A stretch of DNA of 64,000 nucleotides from Labia minor (lineage: Eukaryota > Arthropoda > Insecta > Dermaptera > Spongiphoridae), in the NCBI GenBank assembly GCA_963082975.1, contig OY720345.1, positions 6,598,491 to 6,662,490 of the forward strand, given 5' to 3'. Made by a program: the position numbers and the translations under genes. Below are positions 40,101-51,520 of this stretch, piece after piece (position 1 is the stretch's first letter; each line of letters begins with the position of its first letter). The notes beneath the pieces are model-generated. The model ran no database searches. It was not told the origin of the DNA and saw only the letters and a list, made by a program, of their open reading frames with translations.

Positions 40101-43100
40101 GGATCGCTCCAGCGCCCACGAGGGGGCGGTAGCGTCCACTTTGGGAATCACTGCTCTAAATCATTCATATATAAAATAATAAATGTTATTCTTTAAGAAA
40201 ATAATTAATTTTCATGTTTATAAATATTTTGTATAATAAATAATATATAAATATTGAATTTAAATTTTTTGTAACTGAAATTAATATTTTACATTTTAGA
40301 AGTGTGATTAAATATAAAATATAACAATATTATTACATGTAAATTTATTATTTGTTTATATATTAAATAAAAAGTGAGTGTTAATATCGTCTCTAACTTT
40401 TATACACCCACACATACACCCACACACACCAATATATATAAGACAGGTGTATATTTATGAAGAGCTAAAAAAATACACAGCCTCTCTACTCCTCACACAC
40501 TTCTAAAGCTTCTTTAATTGAGATGAACAAAAATAACAAAAAAAAAAAAAAAAAAAAAGAAATTATATAATCAATAACATCACCATCTTATTATAAATAA
40601 AAATATCATTAAATTTTAAAATGGTAAAAAAAAAAAATTATTTAAATGATGTTTTTCTTAAATGTATGTAAGTAACATTTATATAAATAAAAAATAAATA
40701 TTTATTATAATTAATAATAATAAAAAAAAAAAATTAAATTTAATTAATGAATGATTTCTAATAGTAAGGGGTTAAAATATTCAATAAATACAAGTATATT
40801 AAAATTAAAATATACTCCTATAAAACAATTATTTTGCCGGTTGTAATATATTTGACCTCTATGTATCATACATATCTTCAGACATAGAATTAAATACCAT
40901 ATTTGTGGGGAGACCGAATGGGAAATGTCCGGTTGAAAGACCAAGGAGGGGGTGAGTGGACAATGTAGGAGAAGGATGGGAGGAAAATAAAGGAGTACTT
41001 GAATGAGGCCAAAAACTTTTGAGTTCCGTAGAGCCACCCAGATACATAGGCTAAAGTATACAGTCGTTGGCCCCCTTAAGCAATTCCTAGCGGTCTTTAA
41101 TTCATATCTGGACAAATTGCGGAACGATCTGTGTCAAATTAGGTTTGCAGAACTATTACTACTATTAGTATTTTGATGAATAAAAAAAAAAAATTTCTCA
41201 TGACATTTTCAATAAGCACTTTAAAAAAAAATCTTAAAAAATAGTTATTGACCCCCTGTGATAGTTATTAGCCTAGGTATTCTTTAGTGATTATATAACC
41301 ATACAATAAACGATTACATAACCATAGTTAATAGCGCAATTTTTAAAATAAAAATCTCTTATTATTTGTGTTTTAGTGATAGGGGGCCAATGACTGCCTC
41401 GGGGCCAACGACTGTATATAGTATCTATGTTCTGCAAACCAACACAGATTGTTCCGCAATTTTCCCAGATATACATTAAAGACTGCTAAGAGTTGCTTAA
41501 GGGGGCCAACGACTGAATGCTTTACCCTATATATATATATATATAGATTTTCCTATAATGCAAACATGAATGTCTGGTGGTGTGGGTTGCCTATTACAGG
41601 CGACATATACTCGTAGATTGGCCCAATATAAAATCCCTGCTTCATCTTTAATATACTTAAATCGGCATATAATGCTAATAAAGTATAAAACTATCAAATA
41701 AGATAAAACTAATTAAGATAATAAGAAACTTTTTTCATATATACAGGCAAAGCATATGAAATTTTATAGAGAGATAGCAAACTGGCCCCACCCTACTCAA
41801 ATGAGTGATGATGAAGATGATACGATATTCAGATATACGAAAAGTTTAAGATTTATTTCGAAACTTTAGTTGCAAACTAAAACATTTGATGTCCAACATA
41901 CATACAATCAGAATAATTCTTTTTGTTTGTTTTTTCTTATTATTTTTATTATTTTTATTTTTTTATTTTTATTTTTTTTGTGTATTTCATTTGTAAATTC
42001 TTTTAAAAATATATTATTTATTAATAATGATACAATTCTCTTAAATATTCTTTTAATAATTAATAATATTTACTGTATTCTAATATAATAAGTATTATCA
42101 GAAAACTACTACTAATGGTAGAAGAAAATAAACGACTATATAAGATTTAATAAGCTATGTTTATAAACTGTTTATAAAACTTAAAAAAAACCTTTAAAAA
42201 ATAAACACTTAATAATGTTTATTTAAATTTAAACATTCTGAAGAAAATGATTCAAAATAATTTATTTATAGTGATTTATTTGTTAGCATTATGCAGTATT
42301 ATCCAGATATGTAGTAGTTATTGATGTTGCCCTGTTTTGAAGCAACTGTTACAGTTACAGTCTTTTATTCCTGATCATATGCATAAGCTCATTAGCTCAT
42401 TTAATATTAATTAAAAAGAGGCAAAACTCTGGATAGAACATTTTTCTTTTTCTAAATAATTTAAAATAAATTTGTATAAATTGTAATTATTATATTATAG
42501 AATATTCTATTAATATTAATAATATTAATCATAAACTCATTTTTAATTCATTTATTGGTAATTATGGTCTTAAAAAATATTTATTAAATTTCGATTTAAA
42601 AAAATTAATAATAATTTGAATGTAATATTTAAAAATTCAAAATTTTATTAAATCAAAAGACATAATCATAAAAAACAATTAGTTAGATCTTAAATTATTA
42701 AATATTAAATTTTTTAATTAAATCTAGCAATTATTTATCATGTTTTTTTTTAATATCAAATAACAAATAAATAAATAATTAATTTTTAAATTCTATTTAA
42801 TATATAATATCAAATTTGAGAAATGTATATAATAATAAAAAAATATCAGAATTTTAATGATTCACTTTTTTTTATAAAATTTCTATTAGATAATAAGGAA
42901 TTTTCATATTGTCTTTTCATTTGAGCTGTTAGAGAGGGTCACACTCAGAGATGAAAATAAAAAAAAAATAAATAAATTAATAAATTTTCTTAATTTATTT
43001 ATTTTTTTATTTTGTTTTTTATGATTACGAATATGAATGATTGATGAAATAAAATAAAATATTAAATTTATAAATACAAAAATATTTCATATTATTTTCA

Positions 43101-46100
43101 TTCATTATTAAAATTATTTTCTTTTAAATAGAAATTTAATCGAAATTTGAGAAACATTTTTAATATAAATTTAAATGAATTTCAACTATATTATTAATGT
43201 ACGTATATTTATTTAAAAATTAACATATAATAATTATTCGGATTGGAAAAAAATAAATAAATTAAAAAAAATTATTTCCAATATTCTTAAAGTAGGTGTA
43301 AATTAATTTTAGTGTAATTTTAAATTTCATTACATTTAGAAAGCTAATAAATATTATTTATACTAGAATATTATATATCAAACGAAAAATCTATAAGTAG
43401 GTGTGCTATCTCTCATTTTCCAATTGAATTTATATATATATAAGTAGAATTAGTAGAATTTTATAATTTTTCTTTATTTTTGTTACATTCATTCATTTTA
43501 ATTCAATTCCTTTAATGTAGTGATTCTCAATCTGGGCGATCGACATCTTAAAGGGGGCGATTATTTGACTATATGATTTTGGGGGTAATAATAAGTTATT
43601 TTTTTAGGGAGGATAGTATTCTTGTTAAAACAAAAACAAAAAAAAAGGTAAGATAATTTTGCGATTTTTTAAAATGGCTCTAAGTATTACAAAGTATACC
43701 TTATATTAGGGATTATCATGTAATTTTTATCTGTTAAAATTTATAGGGGGGGCGAATTATGAAGCCGGCCTTACGAAGTGGGCTTTTGGTCCAAAAAAGT
43801 TGACAACCACTACTTTAATGTGTTTTTTAAATATGATAAAAATCGGATAAATGCCCCAGTCAAAAAATTTGAAAATTGAAAATATTCCAATTTAATAACA
43901 TTTATAGTCTTTAATTTATTTTTCTAATCTAAAATTTTATTTTAAAGCATACGATTAATAAATAACGAAAGCACTGATATAATAATAATAATATTATTGA
44001 AATTATATTGCTATTAAATAAATAGTTTCTCAATATTTTTTTTTTGTTTTTTTTTTTTTGGATTTGTTGATTATTAAAAGTATTATTATATATCTATATT
44101 ATTCAAATTAGATACTTTTATTTATTAAGTTTCCTATAATTTGTGCATGTATGGAGAGGGTCCAGAGGGGTAGTGGAAGGTCAAAGACCCTTGGCTCTCT
44201 TCTCAACCAGTTATTGAACTATTCTATCTACTAGTGAAAAGGAATACTAAAAACTAAAAAAAAAAGAATACAAAAAATTAAATAAGGATAAATATTCTAA
44301 TGATTTTATTAAAATGATATCTGATTAATAATATATTATAATTTTAATATAATTTTTAATCGAAATTGCTCGGTTGACATTCAATGAGGGGGAATGAAAT
44401 TCTAAATGAGAGTATTTAAAAATCCAGCATCAATTAACTAACAAGGCCATGAATCTAACGAAGATTGAATAATGGCGTAACGAAACTAATAGAAATTAGT
44501 TGGACAATTTGTCAAAATATAACTAACACACACATACACACACACACACACATACGATTAATATACAATTTTTGTATTTAAAATAAAAAAAAACTGTCTA
44601 CAAAATCGAAATCGTAGAAATATCAGTCAGTTTGCCTGTCGTTGTGTATTCAAATCAGCTCGAGACGACGAAAAAGAAAGAATATCTTTTCAGGGGTTTT
44701 GTTTAAAAATAATCACACTTCTTAGAAATAAAAACAAAACCAAAAAAAAAGTTATATTTATTTACTGTTGTCACTCACGCTCAGTAGATTAACCATACTT
44801 TTTTTTGTTTTTTGTTTTTATTAGAAATTCCTTAAAAAAAAATCACTTGAACATTCGTTTTAATGATGATTGAATTCACTTTAGACATATGTTGGAATAG
44901 ATGGGGAGTAGAGGTGGGGGGGTGGAGTGGGGGGTGGGGTGGGGGGTTTTGGAAGTAAGAGTAAGAGTGCGGAAGAGGTATGCCCTTTGAATGTAAAAGA
45001 GGAAGATGTGCGGCTACGGCGGCCACGCGGACTGCGACTGGCCGGGGCTCGTGGGGCAATATCGCTAAACGATGCGCATGCGTAGTAGGAACATGGACTC
45101 GGGATAACCAACAGGGAGACAAACATAAACGGGGGTGGTACCTCTTTTCACCCCCCACCCCCACTCCGCCCATCACCATCCACTCCTACTTCCTATATAT
45201 ATACCTATATTATATATATGTTGGTTTAGATTTCCGTGAATGTTATTATTATTATTATTATTTCTACCAGATTTATCAGGGTTATAATCACGTATTTTTG
45301 TGAGATTGTTTTCTCGACGTTTGGGCACCCATTTTGGCGCCATTTTCAAGAGATTATTTAGGTGGGAATATTTTTGGGATTCTGCCTCGGGCTGTTGTCC
45401 AGTGCGGACGTGTGCCAGTCTCAGGATTGCCCAGGATTACAAAACCACCCAACCTAACAACCCAAAATCCCGATATTAACCCTTAGTCACACAGACTAAG
45501 ACCCAGAATCCCAAAAATATTCCCACCTAAATAATTTCTTGAAAATGGCGCCAAAATGGGTACCGAAACGTCGAGAAAACAATCTCACAAGAATACGAGA
45601 TTATATCCCTATTAAATCTGATAGTAATAGTAGTAATATATATATATATATATATGTAGAATTAAGATGTGCTCCAAACTACAAATTTATTTACTAAATT
45701 TTATCCTCTCCAACAATTAATTTATAGAACATAGAACGATGAAACTCGAGATATAATATATATTATTGGCAACCATATTCTTTCATTATTTATTATTTCA
45801 CCACATCCAGAATTCATCCATTGCTTTGTTTTCTCTAAGAAATACAATTTTATCTCTCGATGTTTAAGAATAAATAGAGATCATGTATGTACCAGATTAT
45901 GTATATAATACCATTTTTGAAATTTTTATTTTAAACCACTTTTATAATTTTTTTTTTAAATTTATTTATTTATTTTCCATTCACTCTTAATAGAAAAAAA
46001 AAATTTATTTGTATTTTTTAAATTTAAAAATTAAAACTATTTATATTAAAATAAATTAATATTTTATATTTAGTTTTAGATACAAATTATTAACTAATTT

Positions 46101-49100
46101 CTTATTTATATATACTTAGAATATATGGCGGTGATTAGCATCAGAATCGCCGTGGAAATTAATTAATTAATTTGACTCTTTTAAGCAAATTATATAAATA
46201 TATAATTTAATTATAATCAATTTATATAAATATCTTGGAGGTATATGGAGTGAACATTCCGTTTGTTTTTTGTGGTGGGAGGTGGCACCAAAAAAGTAGG
46301 GAGAAATTCTTGTCGTCCATTTTGGATGTACCAAAACATTCAATTTTCCATAAGATATAATACATTTTTGTTTCCAATTTTCTCGTATGTTTGAAAGTTT
46401 GACATAGTTATTTCTTCTTTATTTAATAGTTTAGTTAATATATTTAATGATTATAAATAGTTTTTAATAATTTAATTTGTGTTTAATATGAAATTATTTT
46501 TTATTAGATTCTAAATGGGTACACCTGGGTTTAGGTTATAGACAGGTTATAAATAGTTATTATTTATTTTAGTTTTTAAAAATAATTATCATGGCATGTT
46601 CTGCATATGGATGCACGAACCGACGTGGAAATAAAAGTAAAAGACAGCTAGGTGAAGAAGGCCGGCTCTACGTGTAAGCACTGGATATTTTTTGTTTATA
46701 TTTTATTTTTTGTAATCACTTTTCCATTAAACTAATGTTCATTTCTTTTTTTAATTGACTAATCATCAGCAAAATGAAGAGAATGATTGCCGCAACATTT
46801 AATTTTTTTATACATATATGCATATCAAAACGGCCTGCAGTTCAAATAAAATAAAATTTAAAGAGTTTCTTCTTCATAGGGAAATTTTTGCTCACATAAT
46901 TTTCAACAAAAAAGGCCCGAAATTTGATGATATATTAACATTAAACACAATGGGAAATCTAATGTTTTGTTACATCCAAAATGGCGGCTGTGACGTCAGA
47001 TAGGCAACAAATTTTGTTCTCTATGTCCCCTATAAACAATCTTTGTTGTAAATTCTTAATATTGATTTGTTTGTTTTCTTGTTAATAAATAAATGATCAT
47101 TAACTAAACCTTCTGATGTAATATATTTTGATCATGGATAAATTAATTAAAATAAAATTGTGATTCAATTAAAATCAACTAAAAATATATAGTGTTAATG
47201 TTTTGTTTGTTTTATAAATACTAGAAAATACATTTTCAACATAGTTATACCATATATAGTACCTATAATAAATGTGGGAAAATATAAGTATCTATGTATA
47301 CCTTAATAATTTATTATAGTGTGTTTTGTATTTGAATGTGAGAGAAAAAAAAAATAAAATGAATTTGTTTGGACCATAGTTGATATCATTGAAAAGCTTA
47401 CTAATAAGTACATATAAGAAAGGAATGTTGATAACAAATTTCTCACTAATGAGTGAATTTATTTACCAATGAATGGAATATCAATAAATTGAAGATGAAT
47501 ATAAATTAAAGAAATTGTTTTTGTAAGAAATTTTAGTTTATTTAAATAAATTAAATTGGTTATCTCTCTTTAAATAAGTATACATTTACAAATATCTCTT
47601 CAATTAGTTTGAAATAATGTTTATTTTTATTTTTTTTTTTGTATTTGTGTAATATGAAACGAAAATATCTATTAAAATTAACTTAGAAGATAACAAATTT
47701 AATTATAGAAAAGCAAAAAAATAAAAAGAAAAAAGAAAAAAATTATTTTTCTGATATTTGGTTGATTAATTATTCAATTACTTTTCCTTAATAATTCTGT
47801 TACATCTTCATTGTATTCAGTATCATTAAATACGATGAATTTTGCAAATTTACCATCGGGCTTTTAGTCTGATTTAGTCTTATTTATTAATCTCTTAATA
47901 ATTTCTTTCAAAAAATCTATTAATCATATATATTGGGAAAAATTAATTTAAAGGATAAATGAGAATGGGGGGCGATTATTTGACTATACGATTTTGGGGG
48001 GCGATACGTTATTTTTTGGGGGCGAAATCATTTTCAACTCTAAAAAAAGTTAGATGATTTTCCTCTTTTTTTCAATTTTTTTCAATATGGTTCTAAAAAA
48101 AGGTCAGATGATTTTGCAATCAGGTTCTGAAACTCGATTTTTCAATATGGCTCTAATCATCACCTAATGTACCTACCTTATATTAGGGATTATCATGCAA
48201 TTTTTATATGTAAAAATTTATAGGGGGGCGAATTAAGAAGCGGGTCTTACAAAGGGGGCGTTTGGTCCAAAAAGGTTGAGAAACACTGATCTAGATGAAA
48301 CAAGTAAATCAATATATATTTAATTAATTTCTTTTTAAAAATAAATTAAAATCACAAAATACTATTTACAACATTTGTGATGATCTCGCTAGTATACATA
48401 TATAAAAACAATTTTGTTGACACAGACTATCCATATGATTAGACCACAGGTCAGCCATGTTGATATTTTACAAAGCAGCACTATCTAGTAGTGGGAATCA
48501 GCAAAACTCGGTTTCAAATCTCCCATTTGAGTGTCCCCCTCCCCCCCGGTGTCGACGTTTCGGCGTCCATTTTGGCACCATTTTCAAGAGCATTTATTGA
48601 GGAATTTTGGATCGTTGTCTTTGGGGCCAAGAGTCGATGTTGGAAATTTGGGTTGAATGGGTGGAAGATTTTCGACTTACTGTGTACCGAAACTTCGAAG
48701 AAATCTCAAGATTCAAATTCTATAATTAAACGTGAAATTAATTCAGAAATAACTTTGTTTAATATCATTTGATGTTTTTGTTTTTTATTTCCAAAAGAGA
48801 TTAGTCACAAAATAATTTTAATAAATTTTAATCAATAACACATAAATAGTAATTAAAATAATAATAAAGACGTTGAAAGAGAAAATAGTGATAAATACCT
48901 CATATTTTTCATCGTGATTTTTTCATAAATGTATTTTTTTTTTTCTATAAACAAATTACAAGTTTGTTTATTTTTTTCAATTAAATATTTGTATACAATT
49001 TCATTTAAATATATATTATATATAAGAGAGAGAGAGAGAGAGAAAAAGAGTGAGATTTTTTATATATTTATTTTTTGATTTAATTATATCAATAAATTAA

Positions 49101-51472
49101 AAATTAGTAAAAAGAATTAAAAAAAAACAAAACAATTTAGTGAGATGTTAATTTATGTTTTTGTAACTAAACTAATTAATTTTTACTAATTTTATTTAAA
49201 AATTAAAAATGTTTTTTTACTTTACCGTAAGAAATTTAGGTTTAGAATGAATATGTATGTGGTTTGTGATGATCTTTACATACCTATTATAGATATCGAT
49301 AGGTATTTATCTATCTTAATATTATGGTAAATATAAAATATACACATAAAATATCTTATAACTAACTATTATAATAAAAAATGATAATTATTTACAAAAC
49401 GGAAATTCCGCGGATTTAGATGAAATTTTACCTGTGAATTCCCAGTTTAATTTCAAAGAAACTTTTTTATAAAATTTTTCCGGGTCTCTTCAAGTTTACG
49501 AGATAAACCTTATTAAAATTTGCATATAATTAGCCCATTAACATTCAATTTGATAGCCTTATTAATAATTGTTTTATGTATTTAGTCTAAAGAATGAATT
49601 ATTCACTTATTCACTAATTTTCAGTTTTTTTTCAGTTTGGTTTGGATATAGAAATTCATTTTTTAATTTTCATATATTCAAAGCGAATTGAAAAAAAAAC
49701 CCCGAAAATTAGTGAATAAGTGAATAATTCATTCTTTAGACTAAATACATAAAACAATTATTAATATTCCCGTTTTGTAAATAATTACATACCTAATAAT
49801 TTATTGATCTGAAAATGAAATTAACAACTATTATAATATCAATTTTTTTTTTTTAAATTTTGATGGAAACATTAAAAAATTCAAATATTTTTAGCAAGTT
49901 ATTTTATTATTAATGAAAAATTGTTAAAATTTTATATTAATATTCAGTGATGTATTGGTAAAATAAAAAGTAAGGGAACGCATAGTGGGAGCAAAAAAAA
50001 GTCCTATTTTCAGCAAACCATTATTTTCCATCTTAAGTTTTTATTTTTTCTTATTCTTACTAAGCAAAATATGAACGAACACAAAAAAGAAATTCTAACA
50101 GTAGATTTAAGTGGGAGTTGTGGGGACATGAAAAAGTACTGGAACTCGTTCCGGTTATGAAAAAAGGTAAGGGAACATCGTTCCCCCGCGTTCCCCTCCC
50201 AAAACACCACTGGATATATTGGCCGCGAGTTTGACATCCCTGATGTAGTTAATATAAAAATTTAAAACTTTATAATTAAAATAGGCGAATAAAATTTTGA
50301 AATTTACTTAGAAATTAAAAGGTATTATAATTTTAATTATTCTGTATATTTATTTATTTTTTTTTTTATCCTTTTTATAATCGAATCGTATCTAAATCTA
50401 ATAAATTATTATATGGACAATTGAAAAAAGGTAAGGGAACGTCGTTCCCCAGCGTTCCCCTCCCAATACACCACTGTTAATATTATCCAATATAGATAGT
50501 ACTTTTAATATTTTCCTTATTTTCTCAATTATTTGTATTTATTTTTATTACTTTAGAATTTGAAAGAAAATTCGAAAAATCGAGAGTTTACTAGATTTTT
50601 TAATTTATTTATATGTACATGGATTATATTTTCAAAATTATAAATATAACTGTAATTTAAGTTGTGTAAATTCAAATGTTGTATATTATTAGGAATACAT
50701 TTTGATTATAAAGTTATTAAATATATTAAATTAACTATGTAATAAAACCTATCAAATTTTTATTCAAACACACATATATTAGTTTTTAATTATTTTTAAT
50801 TTTAATAAAAATATATATAGTTTTCTTTTTTATAACTTCTTACGGTAAAGTTCTATTTTTTTTGTTTTTTTTTAGTATGTACTCTAGAAGATTATTTATT
50901 TATTAGTAAAGATGCTAGTATCAACAAACACATAAAGATAGAGAAAAAGTTTTATTGAAATTAATAAATTAAGAAGAAAAAATAAAACTTTTTTTATCCA
51001 TGCATAGAGAAGCTTGAATTTTAATAAAATTATTCATTTACAAAAACAGAGTGCAAAGAGAATTACGTACGATCTGTCGACAATCGACTCAGTTTCTTTG
51101 TATCTGTAAAAAAAAGACAAAGAGAGTGGCATGAAGGGACAAAGAAAGGAGTACAACCAACAACAACAACAACAATAACAATTACAACAAGAACAACAAC
51201 AACTACCACCATTTGAAAGGTGGTATAGGTGATTAAAATAAAAATAAAAACTATAAATATAATAATAATAAATAAATACTTTTAATAAATAAATAAATAA
51301 ATAAATAAATAAAAAAGAAATGAGATCTATAATTGCTTCTTTTGAATGAATTTAAAGTGCCCAATTATAAATAAGTCATATTTTTCTTTAATGTTAAATA
51401 TTTTTATGTCAATATACTCTTATAAAAAAGAAATGTGAAATAGAAAGAGTTTAAATGAAGTTTGTTATTATA

Positions 51473-51520
<48 letters not shown>

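Noticed and set aside
44832..45303. Pro/Arg-rich open frames in the GC-rich block
   Set aside because: Several overlapping frames on both strands are open only because the block is GC-rich; none has a conserved motif or an in-phase donor to dnc.
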